From Vibrio rarus (GTDB lineage: Bacteria; Pseudomonadota; Gammaproteobacteria; Enterobacterales; Vibrionaceae): DNA of 64,000 nucleotides. The translations under genes and the position numbers were made by a program. The stretch covers positions 1,302,001 to 1,366,000 of the forward strand of contig NZ_AP024900.1 in assembly GCF_024347075.1 (NCBI RefSeq), written 5' to 3'. A model generated the notes under the pieces. It was not told the origin of the DNA. It searched no databases and saw nothing but the letters and a program-made list of their open reading frames with translations. Below are positions 26,057-35,452 of the stretch, piece by piece (positions within the stretch are counted from its first letter, which is position 1; each line of letters begins with the position of its first letter).

Positions 26057-26929
26057 TTACGCATATTGTTTGAGCAATTGGTCTATTCGCTGTTGTGCGT
26101 CGTTTAAGTAGTGACCACCAAATAGGTTGCAGTGATTGAGGATAGGGTAAAGGTTGTAAATATCTTTACGCTCATCGTAGCCATCTAACAGTGGCTTAAT
26201 GCTGTTATAGCCAAGATAGAATGCGTTAGGAAAGGAGCCAAATAGCTCGGTCATAGCAATATCACACTCTCTGTCCCCCCAGTAACTGGCAGGATCGTAG
26301 CAAATGGGGCCAAAAGGGGATTCTGCGCAGTTGCCGTGCCAAAGGTTACCGTGTAACAGTGCGGGTTTGGGGTGATGGTTGGATAACGCAAACTTTATGG
26401 TAGAGACCACGTCTTGCACATTGGCAAAATCAATGCCTTTCTCTTTGAGTAGTTGTAATTGCCAGCCAATCCTTTGCTCGGCAAAAAATTGGCACCATTT
26501 CTTTTGCCAACGATTCGGCTGCAGTGTTGTACCGAGATAGTTGTCATTGTCGTTGCCGTACTCTTGTTGCTCTTGCCATGAGTGTAAACGGGCGATGTCC
26601 TGACCAAATTGGTAGCTCGCTTCATGATTAGCCAGCGGATGTGTAGGTAAGTAGTTTAAAATTAAAAAAGAGGCATCTTTAGTGGAACCTAAATGCACGA
26701 TTTCTGGGGTGGTAACCGTGTTGGAGCGAGTTAACTGACTTAAACTGTCTACTTCGGCACTAAAATGGTTTAAAAAAGATTTGCTGTTTACTTTAACAAA
26801 GTAACGCTGTTCACCGTCGCTAATCATGTAGCTTTCACTGATGTCACCGCAGGTGATGCGGCTCTTTTCTTCAATTTTAAACTCAAACATTAAAACGTCT
26901 GAGAGTTGTTGTGTAATCGCCTGCCACAT
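26057..26929 (-). CDS. Fructosamine-kinase-family protein (YniA-like), HGN variant
   Basis: A 290-residue protein of the fructosamine/ketosamine-3-kinase family: RYFVKVN (ATP-anchoring Lys), LLHGNLWHGNCA (catalytic loop) and CYDPASYWGDRECDIAM (metal-binding DP segment). In characterised members the loop reads HGDLW, and the Asp is the catalytic base. Here the codon is AAC (Asn), so activity is uncertain, although this may be common among vibrios. Cytosolic; expected to phosphorylate glycated amines for deglycation or to be a related small-molecule kinase. Confidence 0.85.
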   Translation of the reverse strand: MWQAITQQLSDVLMFEFKIEEKSRITCGDISESYMISDGEQRYFVKVNSKSFLNHFSAEVDSLSQLTRSNTVTTPEIVHLGSTKDASFLILNYLPTHPLANHEASYQFGQDIARLHSWQEQQEYGNDNDNYLGTTLQPNRWQKKWCQFFAEQRIGWQLQLLKEKGIDFANVQDVVSTIKFALSNHHPKPALLHGNLWHGNCAESPFGPICYDPASYWGDRECDIAMTELFGSFPNAFYLGYNSIKPLLDGYDERKDIYNLYPILNHCNLFGGHYLNDAQQRIDQLLKQYA

Positions 26930-27071
26930 GCTTAATGCCTCAACCTATACTTATGGGGTAAGTTTAGGCTAAATTTCGTACAATCAAGTTGGAAAAGTGC
27001 AATTATATGCCAAGGATCACCTTGTCTGCTGTCAGCAAACCATCAGAGGGTATTGAGTGATACGCCTTTAG

Positions 27072-27578
27072 TTAGCGCACGCGACGGATTTGCCAGAAAG
27101 CATCGGCCCAGTAGGGGGAGTCGAGCCGTGAAATAATGACTCCGCGGGAGGATGAGGCGTGCATAAAGCTATTGTCTTCAATATAAATACCTACATGTTG
27201 AGTCATGAAACCGGTTTTAAAGAACACCAAATCCCCAAAGCGGCGCTCTTCATAGTCTATTTCTACGCCGCGCTCACTTTGTTGCTCTGTGGTGCGTGGC
27301 AATGAATAGCCAAACAGTTGAGCAAAGGCTATTTGAGTAAAAGCAGAGCAATCCACCCCCCGTTTAGAAGAACCGCCAAATTGATAAGGGGTTTGATGCC
27401 ATATTTCATAAAAGCGAAATAACGCCTGGCTCTCTTGTGCTGAAAACTTATGGTCAATTTGCTGATCAATATGTTGCGTGTTGACCTTAGCTCTTGGGTT
27501 GGTCTCAGGTCCTGATGCACAACCACTGAGCACAATGACAAGGACGATGTTGAGCACTATTGAGTGGGCAAAGGTCAT
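27072..27578 (-). CDS. NlpC/P60 lipoprotein endopeptidase (Spr/NlpC-like)
   Basis: A 168-residue protein with a lipoprotein signal ending in VLSGCAS (lipobox Cys near residue 20) and a C-terminal NlpC/P60 domain. The catalytic Cys is in GVDCSAFTQIAF, with His in TQHVGIYI and a polar third residue around FMHASSS. Such enzymes cleave D-Glu-mDAP bonds in peptidoglycan from the outer-membrane side. Its start overlaps the stop of the sterol-desaturase gene by 1 nt (TAATG), so the two are co-translated. Confidence 0.9.
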   Translation of the reverse strand: MTFAHSIVLNIVLVIVLSGCASGPETNPRAKVNTQHIDQQIDHKFSAQESQALFRFYEIWHQTPYQFGGSSKRGVDCSAFTQIAFAQLFGYSLPRTTEQQSERGVEIDYEERRFGDLVFFKTGFMTQHVGIYIEDNSFMHASSSRGVIISRLDSPYWADAFWQIRRVR

Positions 27579-28363
27579 TATTTATTCCTAAAAGGTTGAG
27601 TGAGCATTTTGTCTAATCTTTGCTCTTGTGGATCACGGAAGCGAGATATGCCGATGTGCATTTTTTGATGGCCCAGTGCCGGTTGGCTGATGTAACTGTT
27701 AAATATGCGATCCCAAATGGATAAGCAGAAACCAAAATTAGAATCCGTTTCACTGCGTTGTGTAGAGTGATGCACGCGGTGCATATCAGGAGTCACCAGC
27801 AGTTTTCTTAAAGGCTTATCGATGTAAGCGGGCAAGTTTATATTACTATGGTTAAACATGGCCGTTGCGTTTAGCAGCACCTCAAAAATAATAACAGCTA
27901 ACGGTGAAATGCCAAGGGCGATCACTAAGGTGATTTTAATCCACATAGATAACCAAATTTCAATGGGATGAAAACGGGCTCCAGAGGTAACATCAAGATC
28001 TTGATCTGCGTGATGGACCTTGTGCAAATGCCACAGTATTGACCATGAATGAAATAGGCGATGCTGCCAATAGATAGCGCAGTCTAAGGCGATAACGGTG
28101 AGCACCAGAGAAACAGGCATAGGCAAACCGAGCCAATAGGTGAGTCCAAACTGATGCTGTTGTACCCATAATGCTGCTTCAATTGCCAACAGTGGCATGG
28201 TGCAATAGAGAACAAGTGCATTGACGCTAGTAAGACCTAAGTTATTTAGCCAACGAAACGCTTTTGGCTGGCTTAAAGGGCGCTGCGGTCGATAATGTTC
28301 AGTAATGGCACAAATGAGCAACACTGAGATAAAGACAGTGAATCTGATGGTGGACGCGTCCAT
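27578..28363 (-). CDS. Sterol desaturase/fatty-acid hydroxylase-family membrane protein
   Basis: Start chosen at ATG 28363, behind TAGAGGAAAA; a longer frame to 28465 would overlap the divergent DTW gene. The 261-residue protein has four hydrophobic segments and the diiron histidine boxes YWQHRLFH, HLHKVHH and a late HRVHHSTQ. It belongs to the fatty-acid hydroxylase superfamily; the substrate is unknown, perhaps a lipid or a hopanoid-like compound. Coupled to the NlpC/P60 lipoprotein gene. Confidence 0.88.
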   Translation of the reverse strand: MDASTIRFTVFISVLLICAITEHYRPQRPLSQPKAFRWLNNLGLTSVNALVLYCTMPLLAIEAALWVQQHQFGLTYWLGLPMPVSLVLTVIALDCAIYWQHRLFHSWSILWHLHKVHHADQDLDVTSGARFHPIEIWLSMWIKITLVIALGISPLAVIIFEVLLNATAMFNHSNINLPAYIDKPLRKLLVTPDMHRVHHSTQRSETDSNFGFCLSIWDRIFNSYISQPALGHQKMHIGISRFRDPQEQRLDKMLTQPFRNK

Positions 28364-28441
28364 GAATATATTTTCCTCTATAGGGTGACAAGGTTGCCCC
28401 CCTTGATTATTCTTAGTCTCTTTTACGCACAAGGGCGAGTA

Positions 28442-29164
28442 ATGCGTGTTCATGCAGTTCATCAATTAGTGGCAAATCGATTACAACAATCCACTAAACC
28501 GTTTAGCGCAAGAGGCTCAAAAGTAGAGCGTTGTTCATATTGCCGTATCGCCAGTAAGTATTGCATTTGTCTTCATCAACCCAAGCCATTCACAGGGTTT
28601 GCCACTTTGTTGATCTATTCAGAAAACGAAGTGCTAAAACCGAGCAACACCGGGCGATTGATTGCCGATGTGTGCGCTGATGTTCACGCTTATCAGTGGA
28701 GTCGCACGGAGCCTGAGGCCAACATGTTGGCGCTATTATCTGACGCTAAGTATCAACCGATCCTGATTTTTCCTGAAAATTACTTGTTTGAGACCAATCA
28801 CCTTTTAGAACGTGATAAGCAGCAGCAAGTGCAAAATAAAATACCACTGTTTATTTTTCTCGACGCCAGTTGGCGCGAAGCGCGTAGGATATACAGAAAA
28901 TCAGAATATTTACACCATTTACCTGTAGTGTCTATCCAACCGAATAAAATATCGGAATATGTGATGCGAAAATCCGATCAAGAACAACATTTGGCGACCT
29001 GTGAAGTGGCGTCATTGGTGTTAGATGAATTTCACCTTAATCAGGCCAGTGAGCAACTCCAATCTTGGTTTGCGGTGTTCAAAGAGAGTTACATGTTGAG
29101 CAAAACCCGAGAAAAACGGGACTTTACTCGACCGGTATTAACGCAATACTTGTCTAATAATTAA
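28442..29164 (+). CDS. tapT: DTW-domain tRNA-uridine aminocarboxypropyltransferase (YfiP/TapT-like)
   Basis: Start chosen at ATG 28442 behind AGGGCGAG; the frame is open back to 28385. The 240-residue protein has an N-terminal zinc-type motif (RCSYCRIASKYCIC), LLIYSENEVLKPSNTGRL, and the DTW-type motif FLDASWREARRI, where the usual T is S. In E. coli the YfiP member makes acp3U at position 47 of tRNA from S-adenosylmethionine. Assigning TapT rather than another DTW paralogue is moderate. Divergent from the hydroxylase gene. Confidence 0.75.
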   Translation: MRVHAVHQLVANRLQQSTKPFSARGSKVERCSYCRIASKYCICLHQPKPFTGFATLLIYSENEVLKPSNTGRLIADVCADVHAYQWSRTEPEANMLALLSDAKYQPILIFPENYLFETNHLLERDKQQQVQNKIPLFIFLDASWREARRIYRKSEYLHHLPVVSIQPNKISEYVMRKSDQEQHLATCEVASLVLDEFHLNQASEQLQSWFAVFKESYMLSKTREKRDFTRPVLTQYLSNN

Positions 29165-29292
29165 AGATAAGCATGTGATTTTGTTCATAGTTTTAATTAA
29201 ATGAATAGTAGAGCACCTGTCTACTGTATAGCTTTACCGTTACAATACGCGACAAAGAACCAATGAAATCAGTTGTATAGGTTGTAGGTGCT

Positions 29293-32200
29293 ATGAGTAA
29301 CGGAAACGATGGTCCTGAGTTAGGGTTACATAATGGCCGCCCAACCATTGCGGTATTAGTGGGCTCGATGGCTTCTCATTATCAAGAAGGTATTATGAGA
29401 GGGGTGGCTTACGTTGCAGAACAAAATAATTGTAACGTAATTGGTTTTTGTGGCGGGGTGATTAATTCTTCTAGTGGAACGGCTTTAGCTCGAGATAAGG
29501 TATTTGATCTTATAGATAAAGATCTTATTTCTGGTGTTATTAGCCCGTTCAGTTCACATATGCGCTTTCTTACCAAGGACCAACGCGGCCAATTTATTGA
29601 GCAGTTTAATTCTGTGCCAGTGGTGAATATAGGCAGTCATATTGACTCTCATACCAATATTACCGCTGATTATGAGACGGGATTTACGCAACTGTTTGAG
29701 CATTTTTATCAAAAACATGGTTATAGAAAAATACTGTTATTAAGAGGGCCTGAGCATCATGCTTCCTCCGAGCAAAGAATGCATATATATAAGAAACTGC
29801 TCGAGAAATATCAGCTACCTTTTGACGAAAAATTAGTTATTTATAGCGATCTAAAAAAGAGTTATGCCAAGAAAGCGATACAAGCGTTTTTCGCAGAGAA
29901 TACACATTCTGTGGATGCCATTATTACCATCAGTGACAACCAAGCCTTTGGTGTTATTGAAGCCTGTCAAGAGGCTGGCATTCGGGTGCCTGAAGATATT
30001 GCAGTGGTGGGTTCTTTGGATACCCTTGAAGGGGCATTTTTACAACCGTCTTTAACCAGTATCCGTGAGCCTTTGTTTGAGTTAGGTCATGCCGCAGCCA
30101 TAGAGTTGTTGGCACAGATCAAAGGTGAAACACCACGCAGCAAAGTTAAGATCCCAACATCGTTAATTGTTAGAGAGTCTTGCGGCTGTCGAATTATTGA
30201 GCAAGATTCAGATGAAAGGTTTCTTAGTCAAAGTTATGAACCCCTGTTTGATGAAATCAAAGCTCATGTGACTAAAACCATTGAACAGCATCGCGGCATC
30301 GTTAATAAAAGCAAAGTGCAAATGGTCATAGAACAATACCAATATGCTCTTGAGCATAATGACTACGCTCAATTGCTTATCATGGTACAGCGGTGTCTAG
30401 AAGATGCACTAGAATCGGAAGAGATTCTTATTTGGTTAGACGTGGTCTCTCAATTTCAAATTAGTGCCTTGCAGTATTTAAATGTCTCTTCACAACCTAA
30501 AAAATTAACTACCTTCATTGCTGAATTGACTCTATTAAAAAATAAAATGGAATTAACAGCGATTAAGTTTCAAGGGTATGAAACTGAATACTATTTGAAC
30601 TACTTTCGTGTCATCGTCAATAACCTGAATGCGTCATTTGATCTCTCTACCATAAAAAAATATGCGGTAGATATTTTAAAACTCTCAGAGCTTTATATTT
30701 CTATTTTTCATGATGTTAATGCAGATAGGCTCACAGCGACAAATATTGTCTCGGTGCGTGATAAAAAATTTACTCCCACCGATAAGCATGCCTTTGTTGC
30801 CAATAAACTGATCCCAAATAATGTCGCGCCTCATCAGCAACGTTATTCATTGATGGTGTTTCCGTTATCGTTTGCTAATAAACCCATCGGCTTTATGGTG
30901 ACCGATTTAAGTAAACGCAAAGGCACAGCATTTGAGAACTTAAGAGCCATTATCAGCTCTGCATTGAAAAACGAAATGTTGATTCAGGACTTAAAAAAGG
31001 CTGAAGAGCGTTTTAGTGATATTGCGCATAGCACCTCTAACTGGTTGTGGGAAACCGATACAGAGCATTGCTTTACCTATAGCTCGAGCTCTTCATCGGA
31101 CATTATTGGTTATGAACCTGATTATTTGTTAGGTAGGCCAATTAATGAGCTGAACATTAACGATGGGGACAGCTATCAAAAAGCGATGCAAAGGCATCAG
31201 GATTTGGTGGATTATGAATGTTGGTTTCAGCATCAAGATGGGCGCATTATGTGTCTGCTGGTGTCGGCAAAACCTATTCGGAAAAACGGCATGTTTAGTG
31301 GTTATCGTGGTGTATTTGAAGATATTACCGAACAGCGATTGCAAGAGGATAAGATAAAGCACCTTGCCTATTCTGATGTATTAACGGGCTTACCTAATCG
31401 CACTTTGTTCCAAGATAAACTGGATGAAGCGATACGCTTTTCCACCCAAGATAACAAAAGTTTTGCCGTGATGTTTATCGACTTAGATCACTTCAAATAC
31501 ATTAATGATTCTATGGGGCATGCGGCCGGCGACCAACTATTAATCAAACTGTCTAAGCGCCTGAAACGTTGTTTACGTGCTCGTGATATTTTGGCTCGGT
31601 TAGGAGGCGATGAATTCGTTATTATCCTTCCCGACATTCACAACGAGCAGGATGTCATTGATGTTACACAACGTATTTTTGATAGCTTAAAAGATGAGTT
31701 TATCATTAATTCTAAGTCTATTTTTGCTACTTTAAGCCTTGGTATTAGCATGTTTCCCATTGATGGTGATAATGCCGAAACCTTGTTGATGCATGGTGAC
31801 AGTGCCATGTATCAAGCTAAGTCACAAGGAAGAAATGGTTACGCTTTTTACAATAAGTTGTTAGAGAAAAAAAATAAATTACGTAATACTCATGAAGTCA
31901 TTTTACGTGAAGCAATTACTACACACAGTTTTATTCTCCATTACCAACCACAAGTATCCGTTGACACAGGAAATATTATTGGCTTTGAAGTCTTGGTGCG
32001 TATTAAAAACGACGAGTTTGGCATTATAGCACCGAATAACTTTATTCCACTGGCTGAAGAGCTAGGGCTTGTCAATCAGATTGATGAGTGGGTGTTTGAA
32101 AATGCGTGTGCTCAGTACCACAGTTGGCAGGAGAAAGGGTTACAAGATGTGCGATTGTCTATCAATTTATCGTCAATGCAATTAAGAAACAAACAAGTTT

Positions 32201-32697
32201 TATCTAAATACATTGAGATAATGGAATCCCATAATATTAATCCTAGTTACATTCAATTTGAAATTACCGAGAATGCACTGATTGAATATGAAGATGTAGC
32301 TTTAGAGATTTTGCAAGGGTTTAAAGAGTATGGGGTTAGCATTGCTCTTGGTGATTTTGGCTCTGGGTATTCGTCTTTGAGCTGTATTAACACATATCCT
32401 ATTGATACGGTAAAAATTGATCGCGCTTTCATTTCCGGTGCTATTAACAACAAAAAGAATCAAGCGATTATTAAGGGCACGAAGATGATTGCTGATCAAC
32501 TTAACTTGAATATTGTTGCTGAAGGTGTGGAAACGCAATCTCAATTTAACACGATCTCTCAATTAGGCTGTCATGAAATTCAAGGGTACTACTTTTATAA
32601 ACCTGTGACTTCACTCGTTGCTATGGAGTTATTAACCCAGCAAAATGCAGACACTCGGTTAATAAGTGTTGCAAATCATGAGTGCGTAGAGGCATAA
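29293..32697 (+). CDS. Sugar-binding-like/PAS/GGDEF/EAL protein, EAL degenerate
   Basis: An 1134-residue protein. Residues 15-300 form a LacI/RbsB-type periplasmic-binding-like domain (PTIAVLVGSMASHYQEGIMR, ending RESCGCRI) but with no signal peptide or HTH, so it is cytosolic. A helical region (300-560), a PAS domain (about 570-690), GGDEF (700-855) and EAL (870-1120) follow. GGDEF is intact (771-775), with the inhibitory RxxD site at 762-765, so it should make c-di-GMP. In the EAL domain the DDFG motif is GDFGSGYSS (Gly1020 for the first Asp), which should weaken or remove phosphodiesterase activity. Single gene. Confidence 0.9.
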   Translation: MSNGNDGPELGLHNGRPTIAVLVGSMASHYQEGIMRGVAYVAEQNNCNVIGFCGGVINSSSGTALARDKVFDLIDKDLISGVISPFSSHMRFLTKDQRGQFIEQFNSVPVVNIGSHIDSHTNITADYETGFTQLFEHFYQKHGYRKILLLRGPEHHASSEQRMHIYKKLLEKYQLPFDEKLVIYSDLKKSYAKKAIQAFFAENTHSVDAIITISDNQAFGVIEACQEAGIRVPEDIAVVGSLDTLEGAFLQPSLTSIREPLFELGHAAAIELLAQIKGETPRSKVKIPTSLIVRESCGCRIIEQDSDERFLSQSYEPLFDEIKAHVTKTIEQHRGIVNKSKVQMVIEQYQYALEHNDYAQLLIMVQRCLEDALESEEILIWLDVVSQFQISALQYLNVSSQPKKLTTFIAELTLLKNKMELTAIKFQGYETEYYLNYFRVIVNNLNASFDLSTIKKYAVDILKLSELYISIFHDVNADRLTATNIVSVRDKKFTPTDKHAFVANKLIPNNVAPHQQRYSLMVFPLSFANKPIGFMVTDLSKRKGTAFENLRAIISSALKNEMLIQDLKKAEERFSDIAHSTSNWLWETDTEHCFTYSSSSSSDIIGYEPDYLLGRPINELNINDGDSYQKAMQRHQDLVDYECWFQHQDGRIMCLLVSAKPIRKNGMFSGYRGVFEDITEQRLQEDKIKHLAYSDVLTGLPNRTLFQDKLDEAIRFSTQDNKSFAVMFIDLDHFKYINDSMGHAAGDQLLIKLSKRLKRCLRARDILARLGGDEFVIILPDIHNEQDVIDVTQRIFDSLKDEFIINSKSIFATLSLGISMFPIDGDNAETLLMHGDSAMYQAKSQGRNGYAFYNKLLEKKNKLRNTHEVILREAITTHSFILHYQPQVSVDTGNIIGFEVLVRIKNDEFGIIAPNNFIPLAEELGLVNQIDEWVFENACAQYHSWQEKGLQDVRLSINLSSMQLRNKQVLSKYIEIMESHNINPSYIQFEITENALIEYEDVALEILQGFKEYGVSIALGDFGSGYSSLSCINTYPIDTVKIDRAFISGAINNKKNQAIIKGTKMIADQLNLNIVAEGVETQSQFNTISQLGCHEIQGYYFYKPVTSLVAMELLTQQNADTRLISVANHECVEA

Positions 32698-32816
32698 AAA
32701 AACGGATAACGTAATATCAAGGGTACAAAAAAATAGCGTCAGTCACTGTAGTAGAGCGTTCGACTGCCATAGTGATTAACGTGGCGGATAGCTCACGATA
32801 AATAAAGTAGTCAACT

Positions 32817-33140
32817 ATGCAAAAAAAGGTGTTCTTGCTGTGCTTATTAAGCCTAATAGGCTGTACACACAATCAATCGAAAACATTGAACGTAAACACT
32901 TCCGCGGTGAATATCTACCCGCAATACATGTCAAATATGCAATTGTGCGATACCTTGTACTTTGCCCGTCCGAGCAATCAGACTTTAGCTGCCATTGGCA
33001 GTGAGTTTAATCGTCGGGGATTATCAAAGTCTTGGTGCTATGAACAAGCCAATGCGTTATATCTTTCTAAATTGGCTAAGTGGGTTGCACAGAATGCATC
33101 AAATAATGAAGAGGTTGCTAGCACACTGCCAGCAATGTGA
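32817..33140 (+). CDS. Small unknown lipoprotein
   Basis: A 107-residue protein with a clear lipoprotein signal (MQKKVFLLCLLSLIGCTHNQ, acylated Cys16). The mature part contains MQLCDTLYFARPSNQTLAAI and GLSKSWCYEQANAL, a two-Cys pattern around a short helical repeat also found in small Vibrio lipoproteins. Function unknown. It stands between the GGDEF/EAL gene and nagK. Confidence 0.75.
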   Translation: MQKKVFLLCLLSLIGCTHNQSKTLNVNTSAVNIYPQYMSNMQLCDTLYFARPSNQTLAAIGSEFNRRGLSKSWCYEQANALYLSKLAKWVAQNASNNEEVASTLPAM

Positions 33141-33270
33141 GCAGAACAAGTAAATGCCGATGGTGCATATGATATTGTATGAAAGTGGTCACGGTATGCG
33201 TGAACTCTATTATTAGATAATATTCAGTTATTCATATTTATTCGCACAAATTGCGCAGGGGAGATGCACA

Positions 33271-34179
33271 ATGTTTTATGGCTTTGATGTCGGTGGTACT
33301 AAGATAGAATTTGCGGCTTTCAATCACAATTTGCAGCGCGTTGCTTCCGAGCGAGTTGCTACCCCCACTCATGATTACGCAAAGCTGGTGGAGACATTGG
33401 CCGGCTTAGTGGACAAATACGATGCGCAGTTTGCAGAGCAAGGCCAAATAGGCTTTGGGTTACCTGGCATGGAAAACGCCACAGATAATACCATTTTAAC
33501 GGTGAATGTTCCTGCAGCTAAGGGCAAACCCTTACGTGCGGATCTGGAAGCTCGTATTGGCCGCAGTGTTAAAATTGAAAACGATGCCAACTGTTTTGCT
33601 CTTTCAGAAGCGTGGGATGACGATCTTAAAGATGAAACATCGGTCATGGGGCTGATTTTAGGCACCGGATTTGGTGGTGGAATCATACATGAAGGCAAGG
33701 TGTTTTCGGGGCGAAATCATGTTGCAGGTGAAGTAGGGCATACGCGTTTACCGATTGATGCTTGGTTTCATTTGGGCGAGAACGCGCCGTTATTAGATTG
33801 CGGCTGTGGCAAAAAAGGCTGTTTGGATAGTTACTTATCCGGTCGTGGATTTGAGCTTATCTATGCCCATTACTTTAATGAAACGAAGAAGGCTCAGGAT
33901 ATCATTGCCGCTTTCTATGAGGGTGAAGAGAAAGCCACCCAACATGTGGAGCGCTTTATGGAGCTACTTGCCATTTGTTTAGCCAATCTTTTCACGGCCT
34001 ACGATCCACATGTAGTGGCGTTGGGCGGAGGCTTATCCAACTTTGCTTTGATTTATGAAGAAATGCCCAAACGTATTCCAAAGTACTTACTGCCCGTTGC
34101 GCAGTGTCCGAAAATCATAAAAGCGAAACACGGTGACTCTGGAGGCGTACGTGGTGCGGCCTTTCTTAATCTCGCTTAA
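33271..34179 (+). CDS. nagK: N-acetylglucosamine kinase (ROK family)
   Basis: A 302-residue ROK kinase. The phosphate-binding motif is [14 protein letters not shown], the catalytic Asp lies in ENDANCFA, the second glycine motif is ILGTGFGGG, and the zinc motif is [10 protein letters not shown] with the preceding His (EVGHTRL). The sequence closely resembles NagK of enterobacteria and vibrios. It phosphorylates GlcNAc recovered from cell-wall or chitin turnover to GlcNAc-6-phosphate in the cytosol. Single gene with its own terminator. Confidence 0.93.
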   Translation: MFYGFDVGGTKIEFAAFNHNLQRVASERVATPTHDYAKLVETLAGLVDKYDAQFAEQGQIGFGLPGMENATDNTILTVNVPAAKGKPLRADLEARIGRSVKIENDANCFALSEAWDDDLKDETSVMGLILGTGFGGGIIHEGKVFSGRNHVAGEVGHTRLPIDAWFHLGENAPLLDCGCGKKGCLDSYLSGRGFELIYAHYFNETKKAQDIIAAFYEGEEKATQHVERFMELLAICLANLFTAYDPHVVALGGGLSNFALIYEEMPKRIPKYLLPVAQCPKIIKAKHGDSGGVRGAAFLNLA

Positions 34180-34196
34180 TCCGTTTAATAGGAATC

Positions 34197-34217
34197 AGTG
34201 GCACATGGTGTGCCACT
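34197..34217 (+). terminator. Rho-independent terminator of nagK
   Basis: AGTGGCACA/TGTGCCACT stem with a 3-nt loop, followed by CTTTTTTTATT, 17 bp after the nagK stop. Confidence 0.9.
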
Positions 34218-34357
34218 CTTTTTTTATTAATACCTAACTTTGCAAGTACCATCATTTCACTTCTTGTTTACCTGCGCTCATTATTTCAATCCATCGCCTT
34301 AAATTTATTGAGTTATCTTTCTTGGATTCTTGGTGAAAATTCACAGGAAAATACGCT

Positions 34358-34399
34358 CATTTACTTTATTAACCTTGTTGCATTTAAACAAAGTAAATG
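34358..34399. promoter_or_regulatory. 10-bp inverted repeat upstream of micro-ORF and 34603 gene
   Basis: CATTTACTTT (34358-34367) and AAAGTAAATG (34390-34399) are exact reverse complements with 22 bp between, so half-site centres are 32 bp apart, about three helical turns. It could be an operator or a leader hairpin for the transcript that includes the short frame at 34416 and the gene at 34603. The rest of 34218-34602 holds no other feature I can see. Confidence 0.35.
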
Positions 34400-34415
34400 A
34401 ATAAGGGAGACGAAA

Positions 34416-34454
34416 ATGGTTTTACTTATAAGTGAGTTAATTTTTATTGGCTAA
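34416..34454 (+). CDS. Possible 12-codon micro-ORF or leader peptide
   Basis: ATG 34416 is preceded at good spacing by AGGGAGA and encodes MVLLISELIFIG, a hydrophobic 12-residue peptide ending in TAA. It follows the 10-bp inverted repeat and precedes the gene at 34603 by about 150 bp. It may be a leader peptide, but chance occurrence cannot be excluded. Confidence 0.25.
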   Translation: MVLLISELIFIG

Positions 34455-34602
34455 TTTGTTGGTTTGAGGCGTTTATTTGTGACCTGGATGTAATATTGGG
34501 CTTAATATCGGTAAAAACATACAAATTGTTAGTGTATTTTGCTATAAATCACGCTTCAAATTTTCATGCCTGCTAAGACGCAGTGAACAGGGGAATCATT
34601 AA

Positions 34603-34986
34603 ATGAGACTTGCACATAAACGTAAAGTGCAGATGAAATTGCAAAAGCGTAGCAAAGTAAACGTGAGCAATACTTTATCTAGTCAAGAGTCAACTCAAGC
34701 AAAAGAGACGCAAGTAGTTGCGGCTGCGGCTGTTGAAGTGAAAGTAGAGAAGGCAGCTGAAGCCACAGTTTCAACCGTTGCATTGACACCTAAGCAACAA
34801 CAGGTACTTGATATTGTTTTAGCTAATGTTGAAGGCATTAACTCTAAAAGCATCGGTCTTGCCGCAGGTCAAGATGAATCCAAAGCCGCTTCATGGGCAA
34901 CGGGGGCTCTTAAGAAATTACTTACTGAGTCGCTTGTGCAAAAAGAGCAGCTTTCAGGAAACAAAGTGATCTATAAGCCTGTTTAA
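34603..34986 (+). CDS. Unknown protein, basic N-terminus and winged-helix-like C-terminus
   Basis: A 127-residue protein, start behind CAGGGGAAT. Residues 1-20 are very basic (RLAHKRKVQMKLQKRSK), residues 25-60 are Ala/Val/Glu-rich and probably flexible, and residues 63-127 (LTPKQQQVLDIVLANVEGIN, later ALKKLLTESLVQKEQ) look like a winged helix with a final hairpin. This suggests a nucleic-acid-binding protein. I recognise it only as a type seen in vibrios, not by function. Confidence 0.65.
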   Translation: MRLAHKRKVQMKLQKRSKVNVSNTLSSQESTQAKETQVVAAAAVEVKVEKAAEATVSTVALTPKQQQVLDIVLANVEGINSKSIGLAAGQDESKAASWATGALKKLLTESLVQKEQLSGNKVIYKPV

Positions 34987-35024
34987 TAGGCAGTCATAGC
35001 CTAATTATACGAAGTGCTAAATCA

Positions 35025-35053
35025 AATAATGCCCCGTTCAGCGGGGCATTATT
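35025..35053 (+). terminator. Terminator after the 34603 gene
   Basis: A 12-bp perfect stem, AATAATGCCCCG (35025-35036) with its complement (35042-35053), loop TTCAG. The A/T-rich flanks give a T-run in both directions. Confidence 0.85.
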
Positions 35054-35119
35054 GTTGGTAAAGGATGATAAACTTGCCGCTACTGTTTATTTATACAGTG
35101 GGTCGTGTTTAGGCAATAA

Positions 35120-35141
35120 AAAAGGACCTAAAGGCCCTTTT
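35120..35141 (-). terminator. Terminator of DUF2960 gene
   Basis: On the minus strand AAAAGGGCC pairs with GGTCCTTTT (one G-U pair) around a 4-nt loop, followed by T-rich sequence. It lies 16 bp past the end of the DUF2960 gene. Confidence 0.75.
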
Positions 35142-35156
35142 GCTACGTTTTAGAGA

Positions 35157-35417
35157 CTACTTTTTGCCAATGGGTCTATTTTCTTTGGCTTTTAAAGTGA
35201 TCTTACCAAAACCGAGCTTTTTGAAATAATTATCTCGATAGTCACGAGCGGCTTTAGTGTCCGAAACCGCCTCAATTTGTTGTTCCATTTTCAAAAACTC
35301 TTTAATGTCTAACCCTTCTGCGTCCGCCACTGCTTCATGAATGGTGCGGTATTGCTGATAGGAAAACAGCAGTTCTTTTTGTTCAGTTTTGTATACGTAT
35401 AGTATTGTTCTAGCCAT
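35157..35417 (-). CDS. DUF2960 family protein
   Basis: An 86-residue protein (ARTILYVYKTEQKELLFSYQ, LDIKEFLKMEQQIEAVSDTK, NYFKKLGFGKITL) matching the small Vibrionaceae DUF2960 family. It is cytosolic, basic and of unknown function. It follows the MscS-type gene on the same strand, with 35 bp between. Confidence 0.8.
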   Translation of the reverse strand: MARTILYVYKTEQKELLFSYQQYRTIHEAVADAEGLDIKEFLKMEQQIEAVSDTKAARDYRDNYFKKLGFGKITLKAKENRPIGKK

Positions 35418-35452
35418 TATATTCTCTGTGTGTGTCCTTGCTGTCGCAAGAA

